Source of the DNA: Protonemura montana
Lineage: Eukaryota; Arthropoda; Insecta; Plecoptera; Nemouridae
Assembly (NCBI GenBank): GCA_947568835.1
Contig: CANOQG010000003.1
Location: 744,001-808,000 of the forward strand
Direction: 5' to 3'
DNA length: 64,000 bases
Position 1 is the stretch's first letter. Each line of letters starts with the position of its first letter. Below the pieces are notes generated by a model. It did no database searches. It was not told the origin of the DNA and saw only the letters and a list, made by a program, of their open reading frames with translations. Positions 10,701-20,619 of the stretch are shown here, one piece after another. The translations under genes were made by a program, and so were the position numbers.

Positions 10701-13177
10701 ATATTCTATGGTATTGTATGGTATTCTATGGTATTCTATGGAGTGCTATGGTATTCTATGGAGTGATATGGTTTTCTATGGTATTCTATGGTATTCTATG
10801 GAGTGCTATGATACGCTATGGTATTCTATAAAGTGCTATGGTATTCTATGATATTCTATGGTATTCTATGGAATGCTATGGTATTCTATGATATTCTATG
10901 GTATTGTATGGTATTCTATGGTATTCTATGGTATTCGAAGGAGTTTTCTGGTATTATATGGCATTCTATTGTATTCAATGGAGTTCTATGGTATTCTATG
11001 ATATTGTATGGTAAACTATAGTATTCTTTGGTATACTATAGTATTCTATTGTATTCTATGGTATTTTATGGTATTCTATGGTATTCTATAGTATTCTATG
11101 GTATTCTATGGTATTCTATGGAGTGCTATGGTATTCTATGGTATTCTATAAAGTGCTATGGTATTCTATTGTATTCTATTGTATTCTATGATATTGTATG
11201 GTATTATATGGTATTGTATGGAGTTATATGGTATTCTATGGAGTTATATGGTATTCTATGGTATTCTATGGTATTCTATGGTATTCTATGATCTTCTATG
11301 GTATTCTATGGAGTGCTATGGTATTCTATGGAGTGATATGGTTTTCTATGGTATTCTATAGTATTCTATGGAGTGCTATGGTATTCTATGGTATTGTTTA
11401 GTATTCTATGGTGTTCTATGGTATTGTATAGTATTGTATTGTATTATATGGTATTCTATGGAGTTTAATGGTATTCTATGGTATTGTATCATATTCTATA
11501 GTATATTATGGTATTCTATGGTATTCTATGGTATTCTATGGTATTCTATGGTATTCTATGGTATTCTATGGAGTGCTATGGTACTCTATGGTACTCAATG
11601 GAGTGCTATGGTATTCTATGATATTCTATGGTATTGTATGGTATTCTAAGGTATTCTATAAAGTGCTATTTTATTCTATGATATTCTTTGGTGTGGTATG
11701 GTATTCTATGGTATTCTATAGTATTCTATGGTATTCTATGGTATTCTATGGAGTGCTATGGTACTCTATGGTATTCTATGGAGTGCTATGGTATTCTATG
11801 ATATTCTATGGTATTGTATGGTATTCTATGGTATTCTTTGGTATTCTATAATATTCTATGGAATTCTATGGTATTCTATTGTATTCTATGATCTTCTATG
11901 GTATTCTATGGAGTGCTATGGTATTCTATGGAGTGATATGGTTTTCTATGGTATTGTATGGTATTGTATGCTATTGTATGGGATTGTATGGTATTGTATG
12001 GTATTCTATGGAGTTCTTTGGTATTCTATGGTATTGTTTGGTATTCTATGGTGTTCTATGGTATTGTATGGTATTGTATTGTATTTTATGGTATTCTATG
12101 GAGTTTAATGGTATTCTATGGTATTCTATCATATTCTATGGTATATTATGGTATTCTATGGTATTCTTTGGTATTCTATGGTATTCTATGGTATTCTATG
12201 GTATTCTATGGTATTCTTTGGTATTCTATGGTATTCTATGGTATTCTATGGTATTCTATGGTATTCTATGGTATTCTATGGTATTCTATAGTTTTCTATG
12301 GCATTCTATGGTATTCTTTAGTATTCTATGGCATTCTTTGGTATTCTATGATATTGTATGGTATTCTATGGTATTCTTTAGTATTCTATGGTATGCTATG
12401 GTATTTTTTTGGTATTCTAAGGTATTGTATGGTATTGTATGGTATTCTATCGTATTGTTTGGTATTCTTTGGTGTTCTTTTGTATGCTATGATAGTTTTT
12501 GGTATTCTATGGTATTCTATGGAGTTATATGATATTTAATGGTATTCTATGGTATTCTATGGTTTTCTATGGTATTCTATGGTATTCTTTGGTATTATAT
12601 GGTATTGTGTGGTATTCAATGGTATTCTATGGTATTATTTGGTTTTGTTTGAAAGTGTATGGTATTTAATGTTTTTGGATGGTATTCTATAAAATTTTAT
12701 GGGTTTCTTTGATTTAATATGCTCTCTATGGTATTTGGAGGTATTCGATAGTATTATTTGCTATCCTATGATGTTGCATGGAATGGTATGGTATTCCATA
12801 TGTTCTTATGGGTTTCTATATTATTTTATGGTATTTTTTGGTATCCTCTGGTATTTTATGAGTTTCAATGGATTTCTATGGTATAAAGGATACTTTATGG
12901 TGTTGCTAGGAATTGAATGGTATTCGATGATATAGTTTGTCATTCTTAGGTATTCTATGGTATTGTATGGTATTCTATTGTATTGTATGGTATTGTATGG
13001 TATTGTATGGTATTCTAGGTACTCTTTGGTATTGTATGATATTGTTTGGTATTTTATGGGTTTGTTAGGTATTATATGGGTTCGTTTGGTATTTTATGGC
13101 ATTTTATGGTATTGTATTGTATTGAATGGAATTTTATGGTTTTCTTAGGGTTTCTTTGGTATTGAATGGTTTTCTAT
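7729..13177 (+). repeat. Decamer minisatellite, consensus TATGGTATTC, ~5.4 kb
   Basis: About 540 units with common variants TATGGAGTGC, TATGGAGTTC, TATGGTATTG and TATGATATTC. Because 3 x 10 bases is a whole number of codons and the consensus has no stop on the plus strand, all three plus frames stay open for hundreds of bases (peptide period MVFYGILWYS). This is a property of the repeat, not evidence of a gene. A degenerate array-edge segment occurs at both 9044-9370 and 12634-12960. Confidence 0.95.
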
Positions 13178-13234
13178 CAAAGAAAACTCGAGACACGTTT
13201 AAACCAAAATGCCCACTCCCTCAAAATCGTAAGG

Positions 13235-13277
13235 TGCCGTTAGGCAGCGGGTACTGCTAGTTAACCTTATATAAAAG
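13235..13277 (+). other. Junction J2 (U2/U3)
   Basis: TGCC-GTTA-GGCA, ten bases, CTAG at 13257-13260, TATATAAAAG at 13268-13277. Upstream of the hairpin the sequence is the non-autonomous tail (AAAATGCCCACTCCC), unrelated to the autonomous tail at J1. Confidence 0.8.
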
Positions 13278-14529
13278 CCTTAATTTAGCGATGTTCAACT
13301 TTTTAGTTTGTATCTGGCTGGGATGTATGTGACGTTAGCTGAAATGTTGATAGAAATTGCGAAATTTGGTCAAAAACGTGTGCAATTGGGTTATATTTGT
13401 TCGTAATTCTGCTCTCCATTGCTGGGTGACATTTTGACGGCGATTTGAGAGCGTTTTCATGGTGAAAAGTTGCTAAATATGACGGCAAGATATCCCAGAG
13501 CCAGGCGATGCAGCTCGATTTTATAACTCTTTTAATACTCGAGTTTTTCTTGCCTAGAGCTCCACGGTGATTTTTCATGCATTCGTATTAAAGTTGTTGA
13601 TGTAATTGAGCGAAAACACATTCAATTGCGATCGTTTTACGTGAAAAAGAATTAATTTTGCTAATAAACTGACAGCTTTGATCAATTGTTTGCTTTTTTG
13701 TCACCACAGCAAGGTGTACGAAATCGTGAATGTATCTTTTCGGCTGTGAACCTAGGATATTCAAACGTCAAATTCAAACGTCAAAGTCAACGTCAAAGTC
13801 AACGTCAATGTCAAATTATTTTCAAAATGTCCAGAACTGAAGGGAAAACGTGTGAAATTGGCTTATATTGGTTCTTTATTCAGAATTTAATCCCGCTACG
13901 TCTTTTTCACGGTGATTTTAAAGTGTTTTCTCATAGTAAAGTATCAAAAATATTGTTAGTGTCTTGGCTAGCAAGATGAAAAATAGCCACTTGACAAGCC
14001 CGTGGCATTCTTGTGGAGATTATTTACACGTCAAAAAGGTTTGGAAAGTTCAACAATCTATTAACACAACTATTGGAATCTTTTGTAAAGATATTTAAAG
14101 ATATTTATTGTAAATAGTATACGAAAGACAAAAAATTTCTTAAAATACGACGATTTTTCTCCATCCCCAGCCTTGACAAGATCACACAGTTGATTCCAAG
14201 CCAGCAATGATATTTGTGACAATTATGTAAATCAATAACAATCCTAACTTTCTTTGCAGGTCTTTAAGACATTAAATAGGGTTATTAATCAAACAAAACG
14301 CACTTGATTAGTTTTTTAATGATAATTTTGCCAAAACTAGATTAAGAGTGACATTGACAGATCAAAGATAAACATTTGACAGATATCTTTCATCGAATCA
14401 GGACGCCGTGGATATTTATTTTATTTTCGAGAATGCCGTGATCATTCAACAGGTATTTAAATTCAAAACGTCATTAATGACAGAGTGCAGTTTTATCAAA
14501 TCTAATCCAAATAAGCAATCTGATTTTAA
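13261..14529 (+). repeat. 5' module of U3
   Basis: Same module as in U2, but the stretch 13310-13440 is a diverged version without the G-rich GGCTGG run. The hexamer run near 13766-13811 is longer (TCAAACG and TCAACG steps). Confidence 0.8.
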
Positions 14530-16767
14530 TATGGTTTTCTATGGAATTGTATAATATTGTGTAGTACTTTAGGGTGTAACATGGTAGTCTATGGTATAAG
14601 GTGATATTGTATGATATTGTATGGCATTCTATGTTATTCTATGGTATTCTATGGTATTCTATGATATTCTATGGTATTCTATGATATTCTATGATATTCT
14701 ATGGTATTCTATAGTATTCTATGGTATTCTATGGTATACTATGGTATTCCAAGGTATTCTATGGTATTCTATGGTGTTCTATGGTATTCTTTGGAATTCT
14801 ATGGAGTTCTATGGTATTCTATGATATTGTATGGTATTCTATGGTATTCTATGGTATTCTATGGAGTTCTATGGTATTCTATGGTATTCTATGGTGTTTA
14901 ATGGTATTTTATGGTATTTTATGGTATTCAATGGTATTCTATGGTGTTATATGGTATTCTATGGTGTTCTATGGTATTCTATGGATTTCTATGGTATTTT
15001 ATGATATTCTATGACATTCAATGGTATTCTTTGGTATTCAATGGAGTTCTATGGTATTCTATGGAGTTCTATGTTATTCAATGGTATTCAATGGTATTCT
15101 ATGGTATTCTATGGTATTCTATGGTATTCTTTAGTATTCTATGGTATTCTATGGTATTCTATGGTGTTGTATGGTATTCTATGGAATTCTATTGTATTCT
15201 GTGGTATTCTATGGTATTATATGGTATTCTTTGGTGTTTTATGGTATTCTATGAAATTCTATGGTGTTCTATGATATTCTATGGTATTCTATGGTATTTT
15301 ATGGATTTCTATGGTATTCTGTGGTATTCTATGGTATTCTATGGAGTTCTATGGTATTCTATGGTATTCTATGGTGTTTAATGGTATTTTATGGTAGTTT
15401 ATGGTATTCAATGGTATTCTATGGTGTTATATGGTATTCTATGGTGTTCTATGGTATTCTTTGGTATTCTATAGTATTCTATGGTATTCTATGGAGTTCT
15501 ATGGTATTTTATGATATTCTATGATATTCAATGGTATTCTTTGGTATTCAATGGAGTTCTATGGTATTCTATGGAGTTCTATGTTATTCAATGGTATTCA
15601 ATGGTATTCTATGGTATTCTATGGTATTCTATGGTATTCTTTAGTATTCTATGGTGTTCTTTGGTATTCTATGGTGTTGTATGGTATTCTATGGAATTCT
15701 ATTGTATTCTGTGGTATTCTATGGTATTCTATGGTATTCTTTGGTGTTTTATGGTATGCTATGAAATTCTATGGTGTTCTATGATATTCTATGGGGTTAT
15801 ATGGTATTCTAAGGAATTCTATGGTAAGCCATGGTATTCTATGGTATTCTATGGTATTTTATGGATTTCTATGGTATTCTATGGTATTCTATGGAGGTAT
15901 ATGGTATTCTTTGATCATGTTTGGTATTATATGGTATTCTATGATATTCTATGGAGTTCTATGGTATTCTATGGTATTCTATGGAGTTCTTTGGTATTCT
16001 TTGGTGTTCTATGGTATTCTATGGAATTCTATGGTAAGCCATGGTATTCTATGGTATTCTATGGTATTTTATTGAGTTCTATGGTATTCTATGGTATTCT
16101 ATGGTATTCTATGGAGTTATATGGTATTCTATGATCATGTTTGGTATTACATGGTTTTCTATGGTATTTTATGGTGTTCTATGGTATTCTATGGTACCCT
16201 TTGGTATTCTATGGTATCCTATGGTATTCTATGGAATTCTATGGTAATCTATGGTATTCTATGGTATTCTTTGGTTTTCTATGGTATTCTATGGTGTTCT
16301 ATGCTATTCTATGGTATTCTATGGTATTCTTTGGTGTTCTATGGTATTTTATGGTATTTTATGGTATTTAATGGTGTTCTATTTCATTCTATGGTGTTCT
16401 ATGGTATTCCATGGAATTCTATGGTAATCTATGGTTTTCTATGATGATCTATGGTATTCTATGGTGTTCTATGGTATTATTTGGTATTCTTTGGTATTCT
16501 ATGGTATTCTATGGAGTTCAATGTTAGTCTATGGAATTCTATTGTATTCTATGGAGTTCAATGGTATTCTATGGTATTCTATGGTATTCTATGGAGTTCT
16601 ATGGTATTCTATGGTATTCTATGGTATTCTATGGAGTTATATGGTGTTCTTTGATCATGTTTGGTATTATATGGTATTCTATGGAGTTCTTTGGTATTCT
16701 ATGAAATTGTATGGTTTTCTATGGTATTTTATGATATTCTATGGTATTGTATGGTATTGCATGGTAC
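14530..16767 (+). repeat. Decamer minisatellite of U3, ~2.2 kb
   Basis: Same consensus as U2 with its own variant mix (TATGGTGTTC, TATTTGGTAT, TTTGATCATG). It contains a higher-order tandem duplication: the variant pattern from 14861 recurs from 15341 (offset 480, growing to 510 after a 30-base addition). Confidence 0.95.
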
Positions 16768-16900
16768 TTTTAGCTGTGGTCCTTTTTAAAGAATTTGGAT
16801 AGGGCATCAAAGAAAACTCGAGAAAGTTGTCGATGTTTTATGGATTGTTTATAATGTGGACAGTTTAAACCAAAATGCCCACACCCTCGACATCAACTGC

Positions 16901-16943
16901 AGCCGTTAGGCAGCGGGTACTGCTAGTTAACCTTATATAAAAG
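16901..16943 (+). other. Junction J3 (U3/U4), altered terminal hairpin
   Basis: The usual TGCC is AGCC here, so the standard stem falls to GCC/GGC. CTGC (16897-16900) can instead pair with GCAG (16910-16913). CTAG is at 16923-16926 and the TATA box at 16934-16943. Confidence 0.75.
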
Positions 16944-18200
16944 CTTTAAAATTGTGATGTTCAACTTTTTAGTTTGTGGGTATATGGCTGGCTGGCTGGG
17001 TGGGTGGCTGGCTGGGATGTAACCGGCTGCTCTACTGTTTATGGAAATTGTGAAATGCGACTCAAAACGTACGGAAATGGGCTAGAATTTTTCAGTATTA
17101 ACTTTTCCATTGGCAGGCGACATTTTCAAAGCGATTTGAAATCGTTTTCATGGTGAAAAGTTGCTAAATATGCCGGCAAGATATCTCAGAGCCAGGCGAT
17201 GCAGCTCGATTTTATAACTCTTTTAATACTGAAGTTTGTCTAGCCTCGAGCTCCACGGTGATTTTTCATGCATTCGTATTAAAGTTGTTGATGTAATTGA
17301 GCGAAAACACATTCAATTGCGAACGTTTTAAGTGCAAAAAGAATTAATTTTGCTAATAAACTGACAGCTTTTATCAATTGTTTGCTATTTTGACACCACA
17401 GCAAGGTGTACGAAATCGTGAATGTATCTTCTCAGCAGTGGATTATCAGGCCAAATTAAACGTCAAATTCAAACGTCAAAGTCAACGTCAATGTCAAATT
17501 ATTTTCGAAATATCCAGAACTGAAGGAAAAACGTGTGAAATTGGCTTCTATTGTTCAAATACAGTTTTACATCCCGCTACGTCACGGTGATTTTAAAGTG
17601 CATTATTATTATTATAGTAAAGTATCAAAAATATTGTTGGTGTCTTGGCTAGCAAGATGAAAAATAGCCACTTGACAAGCCCGTGGCATTCTTGTGGAGG
17701 TTATTTACACGTCAAAAAGGTTTGGAAAGTTAAACAATCTATTAACACAACTATTGGAATCTTTTGTAAATATATTTAAATATATTTATTGTAAAATAGT
17801 ATACGAAAGTCAAGAAATTTCGTGAAAATACGACGATTTTTCTTCATCCACAGCCTAGACAAGATCACACAGTTGATTCCAAGCCATCAATGATATTTGT
17901 GACAATTTAACAAATCAATAACAATCCTAACTTTCTTTGCAGGTCTTTAAGACATTAAATAGGGTTTTTAATCAAACAAAACACACTTGATTAGTTTTTT
18001 ATTGAAAATTTTGCCAAAACTAGATTGAGAGTGACATTGACAGATCAAAGATAAAAAATTGACTGATATCTTTCATTGACTCAGGACGCCGTGGATAATT
18101 ATTTTATTTTCGAGAATGCCGTGATCTTTCAACAGGTATTTAATTCAAAACGTCATTAATTACAGAGTGCAGTTTTAAAAAATCTGATCCAATTACGCAA
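16927..18200 (+). repeat. 5' module of U4
   Basis: As in the other units. It holds the longest form of the G-rich stretch (repeated GGCT/GGGT steps, 16977-17020). The first 1042 bases match U10 with no difference noticed. Confidence 0.8.
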
Positions 18201-18505
18201 TCTATGGTTTAATATGGTTTTCTATGGAATTGTATGGTATTGTATAGTACTCTTTGGTGTTATATGGTATTCTATGGTACTACGTGATATTATATGGTAT
18301 TGTTTGGTTATTTACGGTATTCTATGGAATTGTACAGTATTTTATGGTATTGCATGGTAAAGTATGGTATTTTACGGTAGTCTATGATATTCTATGGTAT
18401 TGTATGGTATTGTTTGGTATAATATGGAATTGTATGGTATTTTATGGTATAATATGGTATTGCATGGTATTGCAAGCTAAAGTATGGTATTCTATGGTAT
18501 TCAAT
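18201..18505 (+). repeat. Short decamer minisatellite of U4 (~300 bp)
   Basis: Degenerate TATGGTATT-type units sit at the same place, after the 5' module, where non-autonomous units have kilobases of them. This shows that the array is an ancestral part of the Helitron and not a separate satellite. Confidence 0.85.
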
Positions 18506-19437
18506 ATTTTTTTACAGGCGTAAAAATTGTATATTTATTGAACATTTTGTGTTCAATTGTGTTTCTTTCATGAGTTTTCAGATATATTTAGTAATGATTT
18601 AAACCGTAATTAATTAGCTAACCTCTAAAGACACATTATTATGATCACTGTCCGCAATAATTTGACTTCTGGCTTCATTCATTTACAGCGTGTAGCATCG
18701 ACAGCTTCTTATGGCACGTAATTTAAATCGTCGCGCGTGGTGTAAAAGTTTGAATTTTCGTGACGTCATTTTACGTAGCGGGATGTTGGTTTAGCGCTTT
18801 TTGATCGGCATCTTCGCTCGGAAATTAGTCACACTCCCAAAGCCCGCAAACCGCCATTTGCTAAAGCAGTTAGTCGAGCATGAGAGTGCGGATTACCTAC
18901 ACGGCGAAACACTCTTGTGGGGAAGAATTTCGTCGCTATCCAAGGTAATCTTATTTCAGATTTAATTTGCATGTCACAATATCCAGTAATAGTCAACCAC
19001 TAATATCATCAAGTGATTCAATTATTTACAGTGATTTTATAGCGTTTAGCTTCTAAATTATTAAAATTATCGTTCATCATCAAGACTGGAAAGCATACAT
19101 TTTGCCCGTCTTGTGGATATTTCCATGACGTCACTTTTACGTAACATGATGCAATCGCTCGACGCGATTCTCATCCCCCTCCCCAACCCTCCCATGCCCA
19201 TCGTTCCAACAATTAGAAGTGTGTTCAACATGGCGTCCAAGCTCGCATTCGAAGCAAATTAGCATATTTCTTTGTAAAGAAACTGAAGTGATTGTTGTGC
19301 ATATTAAAGCATACATTTAGCCTGGCATGATATTTGCGTGAGGTCATTTTTATTGAACATGGCGGTCGGTTCGTGCTCAGCCATTCCCGCTTCAGCTCGG
19401 CGACGCTAGGCACTAAAACCTCGCTTTCTTTACACAG
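18506..19437 (+). promoter_or_regulatory. Upstream region of the U4 transposase gene
   Basis: Conserved among U4, U6 and U7. It holds two perfect TGACGTCA palindromes (18761-18768, 19136-19143), each followed by TTTACGTA-like sequence, and a third degenerate copy TGAGGTCA at 19339-19346. A possible 5'-UTR intron runs from CAAG|GT at 18945 to CACAG at 19437, directly before the ATG. TGACGTCA is the CREB/ATF site in animals; binding here is inference. Confidence 0.5.
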
Positions 19438-19998
19438 ATGCCACCTAAGAAGCGTGTAAATCTGACGTCTCGGAAGGGCGGGAAAGGTGCAACGGCAAGA
19501 GCGGAGAGCGCGGCGGCGAAGAAAAGGGCTGCTGCTGACGAGAGAGCGAGGACGAGAGAGACGGCCGAGCACGCCGACCATCAGGCAACTGCTAGCCCGT
19601 CGACGTCGACGCTCAACGAGCAGCGTCCTATTCTTTCCGCTATTCTCGAAGAAGCCCCGGTGAGTGTCTTAAAGCATGATTCATTATTAGAACAGGCTGC
19701 CCCCGCTTCTCTTCCAGCTTTCAATGATCAACCCTCTACAAGCCGCTATATGCATTCCTTTTCCGACAATGTGCCATCTGTACTCCCATCCCTTGACCAG
19801 ACCCAGATCCTGGAAAATTCAGTTGGCCAGCTCCAAGAGGATAAGAACGTGCAAATAGTAGCAAACGAACGGAGTGCCCGACTAGCGGAAAAAGCTAGAA
19901 ATGCTCGCCAGCGCAGAAAGGCTGAGGATGAGGCCCAGCGTCTTCTGCGTCTGGCCCAGGTTGCCGAGTCGAAGCGTCGACGACTAGACGAAGCTTCT

Positions 19999-20619
19999 GA
20001 GGAACAACGCCTACAGCTTCTTGCTGAAAAGGCCGAGTCTGAGCGCCTCCGCTTGGCAAAATGTACAGAAGAACAGCGCCTTCAGCGACTGGCCCTTAAG
20101 GCAGAGGCAGAGCGTCGCCGCTTGAGTGACGAAGCTGACCAACAGCGCCTTCAGCGACTAGCCCTTAAGGCAGAGTTAAAGCGTTGCCGCTTGAGTGACG
20201 AAACTGACGAACAGCGCCTTCAGCGACTAGCCCTTAAGGCAGAGTCAAAGCGTCGCCGCTTGAGTAACGAAGCTGACGAACAGCGCCTTCAACGATTGGC
20301 CCTTAAGGCAGAGGCAGAGCGTCATCGTTTGAGTGACGAAGCTGACGAACAGCGCCTTCAGCGACTAGCCCTTAAGGCAGAGGCAGAGCGTCATCGCTTG
20401 AGTCACGAAGCTGACGAACAGCGCCTTCAGCGACTAGCCCTTAAGGCAGAGGCAGAGCGTCATCGTTTGAGTGACGAAGCTGACGAACAGCGCCTTCAGC
20501 GACTAGCCCTTAAGGCAGAGGCAGAGCGTCATCGCTTGAATGACGAAGCTGACCAACAGCGCCTTCAGCGACTAGCCCTTATGGCAGAGTCGAAGCGTCG
20601 CCGCTTGAGTGACGAATCT
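19999..20619 (+). repeat. 69-bp coding minisatellite, 9 units
   Basis: Nine in-frame 69-base units encode 23-residue steps such as DEQRLQRLALKAEAERHRL plus SDEA. The length 621 is exactly 9 x 69. Compare 3 units in U6 and 7 in U7. The repeat is predicted to lengthen or shorten an alpha-helical coiled coil between the basic N-terminus and the Rep domain. Confidence 0.95.

Larger units (their letters stand above)
6478..13260 (+). mobile_element. U2: non-autonomous Helitron with giant minisatellite
   Basis: It has the 5' module (6478-7728), a 5.4-kb decamer minisatellite (7729-13177), a 57-base tail and the terminal hairpin with CTAG at 13257-13260. It carries no transposase. The 5' module and last 26 bases are shared with the autonomous units, so it is probably moved by their protein. 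The arrangement (shared ends around a tandem repeat) resembles Drosophila DINE-1/HINE Helitrons, although the array here is much longer. Confidence 0.85.
13261..16926 (+). mobile_element. U3: non-autonomous Helitron (3666 bp)
   Basis: 5' module 13261-14529, decamer array 14530-16767, tail 16768-16900 with the phrase GTGGTCCTTTTTAAAG, terminal hairpin and CTAG at 16923-16926. Near-identical to U9, same length. Confidence 0.85.

Noticed and set aside
7780-12540. Long overlapping plus-strand open frames with the period MVFYGILWYS as a family of membrane proteins
   Set aside because: All three frames are equally open because the decamer has no stop. There is no distinct start context, and units mutate without regard to frame.
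7729-13177. Telomeric repeat
   Set aside because: The unit is TATGGTATTC with heavy variation and lies inside transposon units; it is unlike TTAGG or TTAGGG telomeres.
17378-17590. Small genes in the 5' modules (frames starting MFAILTPQQG)
   Set aside because: Frames of 60-97 codons differ in length and reading between module copies and run through the TCAACG simple repeat; no conserved protein.
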